A stretch of DNA of 64,000 bases. It comes from Hyaloscypha bicolor E (taxonomy: Eukaryota; Ascomycota; Leotiomycetes; Helotiales; Hyaloscyphaceae). The position numbers and the translations under genes were made by a program. Below the pieces are notes generated by a model that worked only from the letters and a program-made list of their open reading frames with translations, did not search any database and had not been told where the DNA came from. The stretch is from the NCBI RefSeq assembly GCF_002865645.1, contig NW_020194589.1, positions 1,162,812-1,226,811 on the forward strand, given 5' to 3'. Shown in pieces: positions 1 to 12,809 of this stretch. Each line of letters starts with the position of its first letter. The stretch's first letter is position 1.

Positions 1-419
1 ATTACTTCTCACCGCTGCTTCCGGTCACGACCACTTCTTGCATTTTAGCCTCCGATGCGCGGCCTCCATATATCATACATATTCGAGGAATTTCTGCACT
101 TTCGATAGAGGGTAGAAAGACCTAGAATTCCATGACTATAGATTGACTGGCCAAATCAGAAACCTGACCACCGCCGGAGATATTGAGTGAGGGGTCCACG
201 GTCGTGCCACGTCAATGACTAAGAGGAATTTCAATTGGTAACTATCCACCATGCTCTTCATGCCCGCAAATTGAAAAGGACTTGACAAACAGGAAATTGA
301 AACGCGAGACGGTTTCGGAAGAGTGAAATGGAGAGGTGCTACGAAGATGGCACGATTTCCCCTCCCAATTCTTGGCAGCAGCGGACTCGCTGCGAGACAC
401 ATGTCGCTTGCAGGAGAGA
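1..419. other. No supported gene
   Basis: Short reading frames occur on both strands, but none shows a recognisable motif or a start with coherent continuation. This stretch lies downstream of the decayed zinc-finger gene that follows and could be its 3' flank. Confidence 0.4.
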
Positions 420-1545
420 CGTCAGGCTTTCCTGAAGCCCAAGTTGGCGTGCTTCCTCCACAGGTGCTCCGTCACCTTGTTTGGTCGACTGTATCCAATT
501 CCGTAGCTCTTGCGGCACCCAGCAATGACAGAAGTGAAGTCCTCGACTCTTGAGATGAACGCTTTGCTCGTGGCGAGACCCGTCCGCCCCTCTTGAATGT
601 TCTGTTGCAAGGACGGCAAGGAAGAATTGCTAGCGAGTAGAGAGTGTCGTGAATGGAGACCACAGCAAAAACTTGCCCGTTATGAGGAGAAGCGTTGGTA
701 AGTCCAGCCCCATCCCACACTTTGCTCCCATCGGGCAGACTTGCATGAATGCGGCTTCACGGGTCTGCATCGGGAATGATAGCAGGTGACCATGATCTCT
801 AGCGTTGGCGAATTGGAAGCCATTCGTAGGTAGCGATACTCCTCCAGTCATGAGCGTGGACCTAGACACGTGTTGTGAGGGTTCCCACCCAAGCCCAAGG
901 CCTTGATCACCATGGAAGGGATGGAAAGTCCCAGTAACAATGGGCTCGTCTTCGAAGTGCAACGGAGAGGTCACAGGTAAGGCAATCCTGGGATCCCGGA
1001 TGGCAGAATCGTTGAACGAAGCCGGATGAATTATATGATCATCACTGATCCAGCGATTTGCATGAGCGTGACTGGATGATTGTTGCCGTTGGCTGAAAAT
1101 GTTCAGTCTGAATATGGACCCGTTGAATATGGCATTGTGTTCAATGTGGCCACTCAAATTCGGAAACTGGTACCTCCCAATGTCAATGGGAAGTCGACTG
1201 GTCCAGATTCGTTGAGGCGGAGATGGAGAATGTTGGCTATTGAATACGGCGTCCCCGGTGCCGAAACTTCCTCCCGAAATTGGTACTTCATGAAAGGTAG
1301 AGTTCGGATCAGGTGTTTCAAACTGTCGGCATTGAAGTCATGGCCCATGGCGTAGTTTGAGCTGCCACCACAATAATGGAGGCCTCCAGCCAAATTGACA
1401 GGGCTCGCAGAGACCGATGTGGCGTTGAGAATGAGCAATGACTGGCCACCGTGGATTACCATGGAAAAAAAAAACTTACCCAACCCCAGCCTCGCCCTCA
1501 AACCCCATCATAGGTCATGATGGCTGGCTGGGTTGCGGCATGAAA
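420..1545 (-). pseudogene. Decayed C2H2 zinc-finger protein gene
   Basis: A run of minus-strand frames together resembles a fungal C2H2 protein. Near the 3' end one frame reads CRPCNRTFKR. A second frame then gives RHEQSVHLKSRGLHFC, and a third gives GCRKSYGIGYSRP followed by KVTEHLWRKHANLGF. These are successive pieces of two C2H2 fingers as known in fungal proteins. They sit in different frames with too few bases between them for introns, so at least two indels are implied (around 575 and 510). At the 5' end a plausible start near 1545 (MDFMPQPSQPS) meets a TGA, followed in frame by PMMGFEGEAGVG and a GTAAGT donor. The middle parts (about 630-1500) have no recognisable domain. It would act as a DNA-binding regulator if intact. 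Sequencing error is an alternative explanation for the frameshifts. Confidence 0.5.
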
Positions 1546-1944
1546 TCCATCTGGTTGGCCAGAGGCCCGTCGTGGCTGTCGTGCTGCATGAGGGCGAAGG
1601 AGAGGCGGGGCGAGAGAGTGTAGCGTGGTTTGGAGGTAGGGCTGTCTAGCGAGAAATCGGAAAAGTCGGTGTATTAAACCAGACAAGAGGTCGCAAAAAT
1701 GCAAAGAACGAGCACAAACCCTTCAAATTGAAGCAGGGACAAACGCCGGTCTATATGCTCCTCCACGCATGCCATGTCAGTTCCACCAACTTGCTCAATG
1801 CCCGACCGTGAAGCGCCCCTCCATCCAATCCTGTAAATGCCTCAACATCCCAAGCACCAGCCCTTTCCTATTCCGTCTATCGTCTATTCTATCCAAGAAC
1901 TGCCCTCCGGTCTGTTTCCAATCCAACTTTTCCGAGAAGAGAGA

Positions 1945-4900
1945 TCATTGATCCAAGCCATCCAACTCAACCAAATGCATAACCGCAGCGACGACCTCGT
2001 TACCTGAGAGGTCGAGCTCCGGCTCGTCGATCTTGCGCGCTAGGACGTCGTCGAGCATGCCTCGGAGACGGCTGACTAAGACGCCGATTCGTGCCCAGCC
2101 CCTGAGGCGGAGCCAGCCGTCGACGATGAGGCCGCGGCCGAGTGTGTCGAGGGTGATTGGGCCGGAGAAGAGGAGGGCGGTGTAGGCGTTGAAGGCTTCT
2201 CTGCGTTAATTGAAGAACTTATGTGGAAAAAGGATGGAGGGAGGGAACTCACGTGTCAGATCTCGAATGAAGACTTTACTTGTAGCCATCTTGTTGAAGT
2301 AGCTCATGTAAACACTGTTTCCTGGAAAACCTTGTGCATCGAACACTGTAGAGCTCGGGTGAACGAACACTCGGCCATTCTCTTGGTTGAAGTATTTGAT
2401 TGTCTTTGCTTCCGGGTCGAGCTCGACAGCTCCAGAGACGGAGGGTGCGAACTTCTTGTCGGGAAAGTCGATTCGTGCTAGTTGCGGGTTGAAGGCACCG
2501 GCACAAAGTGAACGAAGAAGCGAAGTATTCGAGTTGTGTTTATTGAGCGTTGCCAAGGCTGAAGGTGAAGATGGGATGAAACAGAGCTCGCGGAGAGAGG
2601 TGAGATATTGCGTCCGATTTGAAGCGATATCATTCAATATTTGGTATGATAGAAAGTTTTCCGAACACCAGTTTCTGATCTCGCCTTGTCGAATACTGTT
2701 CAGTTGTCAGGGAGGTGATCAATCTTATGCAAAGATACTAACCTCCTGGTGCTGACCATCTCGTCCCATTGTTCGAATGCTTTCAGATCTCCCATCAAAT
2801 CACCTTGATTCTTGGCAAATCTCGCCCTTGCCGCCTTGGATTCCTCTCTCTTGTCTTGGGGCGAGACAAAGGGTGACTTCACTGTAAGAATTGCTGCTAT
2901 ACTGACACAAGCAGCCAAGCAGCCAAATATAGCACCGTATACCATGAGCTTCCCGCAACGAAGGTCAGCAGGGATCATAGATAAATGCCGACCCAGTGCA
3001 GTGAGATCATCGCCATCGAGAGCTCCCATCCTGCCCAACAGTTCTATTGCACCATCAACGGCAACGCTTTCAGGTGGTGTCAGCGCACTTGCTAAGAAGG
3101 CACCTACTTCCTTAATGCCCATGGCTCGAACAGAAAGACAAAGTTGTTCCAACGGAACTCTCCGAATTTCAGGCTCGGGCCGTTCCATCATCTTCGACAT
3201 CTCAGCGTTGCGAGTATAAAGCTTGTAGCATTTTCCTGCTTGAACTCTGCCTGCTCGACCGCGCCTTTGCTTGCAGGCCGCGCGAGATGCCCAAACCTCC
3301 TCGAGCTTCCGCATGTTGTTCTGTGGATCGTAGCTAGTTTCCTTTACCCGGCCAGTATCAATGACAGCTACAATGTCGTCGATCGTAATCGAAGTTTCAG
3401 CGACGTTGGTAGCTACAACAACTTTTCGCTTCCCAGTAGGCGCACGCGGAAACACTCTGCGCTGCTCGACAGATTGTAGAGAAGCGTGCAACGGCAAGAT
3501 ATGAAGATTTGGAATCGATCGCAAAGAGTCTAATGTCCGATTGATCTCAATAACACCTGGCATGAAAATAAGTATGCCACCGTCTTGCTTGAGATACGAT
3601 AGTTCGGCATCAATTTCCTTCACCGTCAGAGTAACCAAATCGTAATTGATTCGCATGCCAATACTTTGAATGGCAGCAGCGACGTCAGCCTCCATTCCCG
3701 CCGTCTCATCGTCATCATCGTCTCTTCTTGCTCCACGACCAGCGTTGAATCCAGTCATTTGTATGACATCGTCAAGATAGTAGTCTTCAACAGGGAACGT
3801 TCTGCCGCTGATCTCGACTCGACCAACTTTGCCGTTGTCTTTGAAGTAATCCTCAAAGACACCAGCGTCTAACGTGGCACTCATCAAGATAAGCTTCAAG
3901 TCTTTTCGTTTTCTCAGAACATCTCTCAGAAGGACAAGCAGGAAATCGGTGTCGAGACTTCGCTCGTGGACTTCATCAATAATCACGTGACTTGTATCCG
4001 CCAGACTGGCCACGACGTCGCTGCTGCTCCCTCCGGAGGTCTGAAGCCTTCTCAGCAAGACACCAGTTGTAACAAACGTGATTTTAGTACTTGGTGTGGT
4101 CTTCGACTCTCCGCGAATGATATAACCGACTTCCTGGCCAACAGCGGAGCATCTCTCTTCGCTTACGCGGTCGGCGAGGCCAAGGGCAGAGATCCTTCTT
4201 GGCTGGGTGCAACTAGATTGAATCAGTAGCTGGAATAGCCCAAGGTATTAGATGACTCACATAATTTTGGTACATTCTCCCAAAGCTCTCTGATATAGAT
4301 CATCCAAAATAAATTGAGCAGACTGAGTGGATTTACCAGATCCGGTCTCACCCGATATGATTGTAACTTGATGAGAGTTGACGGTGTCAATGATGACTTC
4401 TCTCATCTCCCATGCAGGCAGACTTCTGCGCTGCTGTATTCTAGATTGAAGCTTGGGATCCGTCTGTTTCCTTGTCCAGTCATCTTTGCTCTTCGGGTTG
4501 GGAGTCCAAGCGATTGGCCGAGGATGCCTCGAGATCTTTTGTCTCTTGCTATGAACCGGCCGTACCTCGCTGACAGTGGAAGCAGCGGCCGAGACGTCTC
4601 GAAGTTTTCCAGGCCTTTCAACAATGTCATAGAAGTTTTGCTCGATCCAATCTATGAGGAAGAATAGCATTTGCTCGCCGAGCAAGTTGTCTGTGGCATG
4701 ATTCAAAGCCTGCTTCATGATACTCAGGTGGATGTATGCCGGTAGGCCAGCGTGCACAGATATAACTGGAGTCTTTTGGGGATATTCCTGGGAACGTCGA
4801 AATTGGAGAATGGGTTGTACTTCCGGGGTTCGACCTCGATTAGAGGGCTTAATAGCAATTCTGCAAATATTTTTCGACGTAGCAGAATATTGATCTCCGA

Positions 4901-6316
4901 ACACTGACTGCAAGCTAGTCAACTCCTCCTCCCATATAGCTGTCGATGACTCTTTCGACTCCTCAGAATCCCAAGACTCCTCCATTTCAGGCAGATCCGA
5001 GTCTTGTCCACTGGACATGAGGATTTGTTGTAAGGCTTCTGCTGCTTTCCCTTCTTCTCCCTGGGAGTCAAAGATTTGCTTGCACAGGTCCAGAGAGTAT
5101 CCTGCTTCAGCCAATCTTTTGATGGCGCCTTCTCTTTTCAAGTCACTGCTAGCCATACTGATGCCAGCCACATAGCCTTCCGGAAGTGCCCACCGAGGGA
5201 GATCATCTTCTGGAACATGAATGAGCAGCCACTCGAGGGTTTCCTCTCGGTCCTTGCACTCTTCCATAGCTTCTTCGACATGGCTTTGTCGGAATTCCAG
5301 CGCCTTGAACTCGTTGACTATCGAATGCTTCTGAAATGCCGACAACTTGACATCGTGAGGGTTCCATAAAGCATACTTGCGAATCAGAGTTTCGACAGTT
5401 GTGCGTGTTCGTTTTCCCATTTCGATTTTCGGAACTCTCGTCCAGCCTCTGTGGATATTGTGCGCACCCGAGCCCCCACCAGCTTGGCCATTGCTTCGAA
5501 GAGCCAATCCTACACCTCCAGGTCCTCCTGGGGTGCTCAAGGCCTTCTCTCTGGCCTTTTCTCGCTCGATACGTTTTTTCTCCATCAGAGCCTTTACCTC
5601 GTCCCGCTCTCTCAGAGCCGCGAATGGATCTGCCTCGTACATCCATGCACGGCCTTCTTTAACGTCTTCCTTCTTAAGCACCTCGAATTCTCCCTTCCAG
5701 AGATCTCTGTAATCTGGAGGAAGCATCATATGTATATTCCGCATGCTGCAGACTCTGAACAGACCATATGTGGCAGCAAAATGCCTCGCTTCGAGCGCCG
5801 TAGGTTTCGCAGCAAGGTTCTTATGGCTTGGTGGAAGTTTGAAAGGAGGATGTTGGATGAGTTCTTGTGTCTTCGGATTCTTCGCTTTGAGTATGACCAT
5901 CGATGAATATCCTTCCAGCGTTTTCGACTGCCAACACAGCCTTGAATTAGCAAAGACATCTAGAGTGTCTTCATCAGACTGACCATGGTGTACTCTGGCT
6001 TCTCCCATTTTTGCTTCTGGCAGTGCTCAGAAAGCATGTTCACGGGTAGTTTCCCCGTCCATGATGCGCCTCCGATCAACTTCTTCACATCCGGCCTCTG
6101 CGGTGCTTCTCCTGCCAGAGCTGGCCCATCCTGCCCCGAGGGTCCAGCCGCAGATGTCTCACTACTGCTTGGCACTGGTTTCTTCGGTTTGGGGTCCTTG
6201 TCGGAGTTTGAAAAGACGATGAAGCTGTCATCACCTCCAGTCGTTGCTAGGGATTGTTTCTTCGCCCCTCCCCCAGCCCCTAGCTTCCCGCCCTTTGCTT
6301 GGCCCTTCTTGACCAT
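1945..6316 (-). CDS. DEAH/DEVH-box RNA helicase, DHX57/DHX29 type
   Basis: Predicted ATP-dependent RNA helicase. Five exons are inferred: 6316-5984, 5927-4261, 4212-2743, 2695-2253 and 2198-1945, giving 1388 aa with every junction in frame. The order is a basic low-complexity N-terminus, two UBA-like segments, an RWD domain (begins near EEELTSLQSVFGDQYS), Walker A GETGSGKST (about residue 637), motif II DEVHERS (about 746), SATLD, then TNVAETSIT and QRRGRAGR of helicase motifs V and VI. HA2 and OB-fold segments close the protein (KVFIRDLTQAFNAY at the last junction). This architecture is established for the DHX57/DHX29/yeast YLR419W group, linked to translation and ribosome-associated RNA work; the exact role here is inferred. 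The start at 6316 is the first ATG of the frame and precedes a lysine/glycine-rich leader. No disabling change is seen. Each intron is about 50-60 nt with GT...AG ends. Confidence 0.93.
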
Positions 6317-6674
6317 CGTCGGTTAAATATCCCTGTAATGGATAGATATCCATGTAATGATACTGCGCAACAAAGCAAATAGTCCAAGGTGGTAGTGTTT
6401 TGGTGGTTGATAGTTGATGCAGGGTGTCGAAGACAAGGCGGATGTCGTTTAAAAAAAATTGTGTGGGGCTGCGTTATTCCTTCTCGTCGCGAGCACCACT
6501 TTCTGTTATTTTCGCGACGCGTTTCGCAGCCATCACCATCTGCCTCGAGATCAATTCTCGTGGTTTCATGCCGGGGAATGAAGTCACTTTATTATTTCCC
6601 CATGCGAGAGCATATTCGCACACCGTATCTTACGAGGAACACGACAAAAGAAAATCCCCCCTATTCCTATCCAT
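6317..6674. other. 5' flank of the helicase gene
   Basis: Intergenic sequence of ordinary composition upstream of the helicase start. Two overlapping plus-strand frames of 110-140 codons exist but have no recognisable motif, so I regard them as chance. Confidence 0.4.
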
Positions 6675-6809
6675 CCGAACACCAACGGCACCCAATCACG
6701 CTCCGGCTATTCATCAGTCCAAGTGGACCATACCTAATGATTTACAAAATGTACTTCAGGAGTGACGTCCCTGTAAACCGGCCCCCAAAGACAGGTTAAA
6801 AGCAAGTTG
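6675..6809 (-). pseudogene. 3'-end fragment of an NLR (C2H2/NB-ARC/TPR) gene
   Basis: Read on the minus strand, bases 6796-6739 encode QPVFGGRFTGTSLLKYIL followed by TAA. This matches the last residues of the NLR gene ending at 20662 (QPVFGGRFTGVSLLKYIL) with one substitution. Similarity continues about 60 bp into the 3' flank (6675-6738 versus about 20600-20660) and more weakly upstream to about 6809, where the AT-rich block begins. Nothing else of the gene is recognisable here. It is therefore a scrap of a paralogue or of a segmental duplication. Confidence 0.7.
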
Positions 6810-8203
6810 AAGTAATAAATAACTTTATAAAATATTTCTTTAAATAATTATTTATAAATCTTATACTTAATCTTTAATAAATTTCTAGCTAAGAACTTAT
6901 ATAAAAACTTATTCCTTTTTTCTTTTAAACTTTGAAATTTCTAATAATTACAAGAATTAAATTATTATAGCTGCTTTTCTTATACTTTTATAATACTAGA
7001 GCTCTAGCTAAAACTTAACTTTTGGGCCCAAATTTAACTTCAGGAAATATATTCTAATATACTTAATTATTATTTCTAGTAAAGTATTATTAGTTCGAAA
7101 AGTACTGAAAGTTCTTATTTTAGTATTTTTATAAAAAAAATATCTAAATTATTTACTTACTATTACTATTTTATTAATAATTTATTTTATTAAAAAACTT
7201 TATATATTTATAATCTCTAAATCTTATAATTAAGCTTGTTTTATTATTTCAGGCTATAAATTAAATAGCTTTTATTTCTTTATTTAGTTCAAGCTCGAGT
7301 ATTTTAATTTTTTTTAAAGTGATTTTTTTTGTCTTATTTCTTAATTTTTTTAATATTTTTTTTTAGCTTTCTTAAAAAATATATATAAATATAATAATTA
7401 TTTTTATATATTAATATTCTTGCTTTTTCTTTAGCTATTTTAGCTAATTTTCTTCTTATTTATTTAATATTAAACTCTAATTTAAATAGCTTTAAAATAC
7501 TTGCTTTTAATAAATCTTTATATTTAAAAAATAAGTCTTTATTTCTTCTTTTTATAAATATTATATTTATTATAAATCTCGAAATAAACTTCTTTTATAA
7601 TTCTATTAATAAAAAACTAGGCTCTTTAATTATTATTAAAATATAACCTCTTTTATAAGCTACTTTTATCTTATTTCTTTAATAAAATAAAGGTTTTTAT
7701 TTTAAAAAGAATTATTTTTTTATTTAATACTTATTTAAAGCTTTAGTATTTCTTTATTAAACCAAAGAAAAATAAGTAATAAGATTTTAGTATTTGAATT
7801 ATTTTTATTATAATCTTAAAAGAAATTAGGCAAATTCTTAATTAATATATATTTATATAATAATTTCTATTATTATTTTAGGTTCGAATAATAAATATAT
7901 TTAAGGAAATCATTAAAGAAATTAGGAACTTTATTTAAAAGTATAAGTAAAAAAGCTTTTTTAGCTAAGGTTTTTTTTATAAATAATCTGGTAATTATTT
8001 CTTTTAATTTTATAGCTTTGCCTTTTTCTTTATTTTTTTTTAGGCTTATATTTCTTTTCTTTTCTTTTATTATTTTTATTAAAATTACTTTACTTATAAG
8101 TTTTGTTATTATTACTTTAAATATATTTATAATAAAAGTAATAGAAATAAAATCTTTATTATTTCTCGAATTATTATTTCTTTTAAACTTCTTTTATTTC
8201 TTT
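6810..8203. other. AT-rich, RIP-degraded block
   Basis: Very high A+T with stop codons in every frame and almost no CpG. No intact frame above about 60 codons. This is the usual state of old RIP-mutated repeats in ascomycetes. No parent element could be identified. Confidence 0.7.
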
Positions 8204-8205
8204 TA

Positions 8206-8235
8206 ACGTCCATCCCTATATACCGGAAAACCCTA
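8206..8235 (+). repeat. Left terminal inverted repeat
   Basis: Thirty bases beginning ACGTCCATCC, matched in reverse complement at 15964-15993 with two mismatches. A TA precedes it. The solo LTR starts two bases after its end. Confidence 0.8.
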
Positions 8236-8236
8236 T

Positions 8237-8530
8237 TGTGAGGCTCCCAATATAGCAGGGTGCTACGCAAGTAGTCAAGGTAAAGGGGTAGAATATAGGG
8301 TAAAGTATGGAGTGAAGCGTGGAAGTATAATTAATTCCAAGAACTGGTTCTCAGTAATAAACTAATCGATGCCCATTTCCAAAGCTCGCATGCCTCCATA
8401 TATAGAATCTAGTGTTCCGCTGGATGTACGGAAGCACTAGTCCCAATTTGGGAGTGCGATCCCACATAAGCACTAGCCTAATTAGGCTACCAAATCCAGC
8501 TGAACGCTCGCTGTCAATGTGCGCATCACA
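8237..8530 (+). mobile_element. Solo LTR, copy A
   Basis: Starts TGTGAGGC and ends ATCACA (TG...CA), flanked on both sides by the 5-bp duplication CCTAT (8232-8236 and 8531-8535). It is homologous along its length to the LTR at 12137-12439; shared stretches include AGCAGGGTG and CAAGTAGTCAAGG. No internal retrotransposon sequence is attached, so it is a solo LTR left by LTR-LTR recombination. Confidence 0.85.
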
Positions 8531-8535
8531 CCTAT

Positions 8536-9102
8536 GTACCGGAACGACTTCATAGGTTGGGGGTCTCAAATCTCTACTATATAAATGTATAAAGTTATAA
8601 TCAGTTTGCTATTGTTCTTTAGCTGTTTATCTATAAAGGCCTCGACTTGCATTCTGAAAAATAATATAGTTTAGTTATACTATTAATCATCCCGACGACC
8701 GTGTCAAAAGCCGCTTCAGCTGTTCCCCCCTGCTCTATGATAACTATTGGCCTATCTTAATTTCGGGACTGTAGCATAAAGCTCCTATCACAAAAGAATA
8801 TAGTTCCAAAGTTTAAAGACATAGAGTGGAAGGAAACCTTTATGCCGGATTTATCTGGACAAAGTGGGAGGAGGTACATAATACGCCAAGCATCTTAATA
8901 AGCGAAGGGGATGCTTACATAATACCATATTTACAGTTACGCTAAATTAATCGTATTATATTGCATATTATATAAAACTCACGTGAAATGTGGCGTTATT
9001 CTGGAAGTTTCTATGAGCAGCCACGTACGTGTCTGCTTCTGCACGAAGCCGCTCAGTCGTTGCAATCCCCATCCCATCTCCGTATTACGGAGGTAATGCT
9101 TT
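8536..9102. other. Interior of the TIR element, no gene seen
   Basis: Mixed-composition sequence between the solo LTR and the transposase remnant. No coding frame is supported. An imperfect palindrome (CTCCGTATTACGGAG) lies at about 9079-9093, just before the transposase start. Confidence 0.4.
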
Positions 9103-9500
9103 ATGAGCGACCGCGCCAGTAAAGCCCTTGCAGAGGCCTCCCTACCGGGAGAGCCTCAAACATACGATGCCAGATCAAAACGCAGTGGAGTCCCTCTGAC
9201 TACCCTTTATTATCGCGATCATAGGGCGCTCGAGAGAAGCGAAGGCCGAAGGCCAACTATATCTCACTCCGTCGGAGGAGAAAGCCCTAGAAAAGTATTT
9301 AAAACTAATAGCTGACTCGGGAATCCTATGCGAATCAAGTGCCTACCTACCCTCGCCTTTAGTATCGCCTACCAGTGTTCGACGAATAAAGCGACCAAGC
9401 CTCCAGGCAAGAACTAGCCTCGGGGCTTCCAGAAGCGTCATCCAGCACTCAAATCACGACGAGTGAGGGCGATGGCCTGGGAACGGCACAGACCCGGCTA
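9103..9500 (+). pseudogene. pogo/Fot1-type transposase remnant (DNA-binding part)
   Basis: The frame starts with ATG (MSDRASKALAEASLPGE...), an HTH_psq-like helix-turn-helix segment. After a frameshift near 9230 it continues as LYLTPSEEKALEKYLKLIAD, and after another near 9310 as PMRIKCLPTLAFSIAYQ. It ends with KRHPALKSRRVRAMAWERH after one in-frame TAG where Trp is expected. This succession is the CENP-B-type DNA-binding region of fungal pogo transposases. The catalytic DDE part is absent, so the product could not transpose anything. It lies inside the 8206-15993 element and may be a remnant of its original transposase. Confidence 0.75.
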
Positions 9501-10153
9501 TTCACTTGGAGCTCTGAACTGAGTCACATGTTATTATATCACGTGACCAGGGATACAACTGCTTCGGGACTTGGAGCGGGGATAGTAGTTAGGGGGAAAT
9601 GAGGGTCTCACCCTGCCCTACAGTCGGTCCGATCCAAAAGCGACAAAACGGTCGCTCTTTTACGCCCATAATAACTTTTTAACCACAACCCTAATTAATT
9701 TATACTAAGTAATGCGATTATAGAATAGAACCAGGCGAAAAATACCTATTAATTAGATTTTTAATATAATTTGTAGTTCATTAATAATCGAGGCTTAAAG
9801 TACACGGACCCTTTTTACTTTTTTGATTTTTCCCTATACAAAACGCAAAAATATTTGCTCGCTAAGATCACGTAAGCCCGGGCTTCAGGGGGAGATCGCG
9901 GCATCTCACCAGCCTTATTATTAATATAATAATAATAATTAAGCCCTATAAGCTCAAGTAAGCCTTCCTAAATACTAAATATAGCTTTTTCTGGTACTAT
10001 ATATATTATATATATAGTAGGTCCCTAATTATACAGGTTTTAAGCTAATTTTTGGCCGAACTAAATCCATAAACCTTACTTATTACTTAGCTACCTTCTT
10101 TCCCTTACTTTTATATATTATCCCATTTATCCATTACCTTTTTAGATATTGTT

Positions 10154-12809
10154 CTATGGCGTTTTTACTTCCGTATATACTAAGCAGCTTGTTTAATACT
10201 TAATTCCTTCCGATATATATCTATCTAGCGGAATGTATGGTTACAAAACCTCTGTATAGTCTTAATCGAATAAGCTTCAAGTGCCTCTACCACCTTAATC
10301 TTGGTATCTGGGAAGCTAGTCTTCTTTACTTAACGATATCGAGTTTTGCTATATTCCCAGTATATCTCGATTGGGTTGATTTCGCAGTAGAACTTCGGTA
10401 AAAATACAGCCTTATATTCCCGATCTGTAATAAGCTCTTTAACTTGGGACTTCTCTTTAAAGAAGTCTTGGTAATTCGATAGTATACGAGCTAAATAGTA
10501 CGTTTGTTCGATAGCGGGAGGGTATTCAAGGGGTATAGTATACTTAGTACCCTTTGGACACTTAAATCTTAAGCCAGGGATATTATAATCTCGCTTAATG
10601 AGAATCTGTTCTATGCCCTTAGGCTCTCTTTCTCTATTCGAATTAAGTTACTAAAGGACTTGAATAGTACCCTGTAACCCCGGAATCGTATACTCTGGTA
10701 GAAAGTATATATCCCTTCTATAGGCCTTAATATTACCCTTTTTAACCCCCCCTGATCCCTTATTTATACCAAAGGCATTTAGTGCATTTTCGCTATGCGA
10801 AGCATATATAGAAGACTGATCAAATATTAGAACAGCTATATAGTTTGGGTGCTTCTGTTTAAATATATCGAGCGTCCTAGTAATCTGTACCAGTAGCTAT
10901 TTTGTATCCCACCAGGGGTCCCTATTTGAGCCTGGATATATAATTTGATAGGCATCCAAATTAGGATTATCCGGGATAAAAATGCCTTTATTATTTGGTA
11001 CCCTAATACGCCCCTCAGGGCCTATAAATTCAGAATTGTAAATTAGCCTTCCTTTGCTCTTTCCGGGCATTTTTTGCTGATTATCTACTAGCCAGAGGCT
11101 CTTTTTATAGTCAAATCCATAGAAATAGCTCTTATTATAGAAGTATATTACGTATACCTGAACTCTAATTGGAAGTAAAGGTTAAATCGTATACTACATA
11201 CTAGCTTTATCCTCCTTATATTAAACTATATATAATAAAAGCTCCTTTATTAAGGATAAAAACATCTCTTGATAATACTTAATTATATTAGGGCGTTTGT
11301 ATCTATCTATATAAAGCCCTTTCTTAGTCTCATAGTAATAAAAGCCGAGCCTAGGGAGCCATAAGTAAGCTATACTGCGGGCGATAGGCTTTTCTATTAT
11401 TGATAATAATCGAGGTAAAATCTCCTGATTAACGGTATTTAGGAAATCGTTTGGTAATATCGTTCCAAGCTCTTGATTAATTAACCAAGTATGGCAGGCT
11501 AAAAAAATATCCTCGTTATCCAGATAAGAGGTATTCTCTCTTTTATTACCCCTAGTTTCTTGGGGAATACCATGCCACTATTAATAGTAATTAAATAGCC
11601 CCCTAATTCGCCGAGCTAGTATCTTTCCATCGTTTAAGCGGTGATTACTGGAAGCTACTAAGAGCGATATATTAACCCTTCCAAGTCAATATTACCCTAG
11701 CTTTAGAAGCTATTAGGTATATTGCCGGAGTAAGTATAAGTCAGCGATTATATATAGAGTATATAGCTCTTTGGTTTGAGCTAGCTTAATATCCATATTA
11801 TTAAGGACTTCTTGGTAAGTCATTCGTATGTCTAGAGCTTCGTTATCTCCGTAAGCGTTTCTAATAAGGGCATCCAAAAGTAGCTCGTTTATTCCATTGT
11901 CTTTATCTTCAAGCCTTTGCTCTTCCCTTAATTGCATATCCCTAGGGATATTAATTGATCTTCTAATAATATCGAATTATAGCTTCTTTTATTTAAAAGA
12001 TGGTACGATTATAGGGATCTTAAGCCTACTAGATTACTCTGTAACTTGAGTATCTTTTGCCCTCTAATTATATATATGTTTTTGTTGAGTTCTCAATGGC
12101 TTTACTGATTCTTTTATTAATTTGGGAATATACGAGTGTAAGGCACGTAATAGCAGGGTGATGCACAAGTAGTCAAGGTAAGTAAGCTGCGGAGTGACGC
12201 TTGCAAGTGTAACTGATTCCAAGAATTGATTCCAACAAGAGACTAATCGATGCCCCTTCCAAAGCTAGGAGCGTCTCCCTATATATTCCCTAGTGCTTAG
12301 CCAGGCATGCGAAGCCCTTTACTTAATTAGGAAATCCCATGCGATCCATACGATTCCGATCGCAAGCTGTACCCAAAATAGGAAACTAGATCCACGACAT
12401 CTGACACCTGTCCATGCGCCATCACGTGTGCCTATCACAACGAGCCTCTAGAAGCTAGAAATAATATTAATATACTTATATTATAATAAAATAAGATAAG
12501 AAACTTACTAGCCTGCTCTGTGAGTCTTTGCTCTCGCTATACGAATATAGGCTTCTCCAAAATAATCGTCTTATTACTACTAATAATAAGCTTTCACTAA
12601 GCCCAAAAGAGAGTCGAATCTTTAAGCTCTACTTTATTGTTTTGTTTAATATCTGATTTATTAGAATCGTCCTCTATATTAGAGGGTTTCCCATGCCGTT
12701 CGTTAATAGATGCTTGGATTGCAGCTTCTTTAGCTATAGTGAGAACTGTAATTGAATCAAGAGTCGAATCAGCTCGCTTGCGTTTCTGAAGGCTTACAGA
12801 GGTAGCCAT
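10154..12809 (-). pseudogene. DDE transposase of the IS630/Tc1-type element
   Basis: The start at 12809 gives MATSVSLQKRKRADSTLDSI. The gene is interrupted at 12137-12439 by a solo LTR. The catalytic half is readable: YPGSNRDPWWDTK, then LIFDQSSIYASHSENALNAF with the second acidic catalytic residue, and LPKFYCEINPIEIYWEYSK with the terminal Glu. It ends with a segment like IDIYRKELSIKQAA. These motifs match the DDE superfamily endonucleases common in fungal genomes. Several stops replace Gln, Arg or Trp codons, as C-to-T or G-to-A changes produce, so it is inactive. Confidence 0.8.
12137..12439 (+). mobile_element. Solo LTR, copy B
   Basis: Starts TGTAAGGCACG and ends TATCACA, flanked by a perfect 5-bp duplication ACGAG (12132-12136 and 12440-12444). 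It is the best preserved of four copies in the window and interrupts the IS630-type transposase, so it inserted after that element. Confidence 0.9.
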
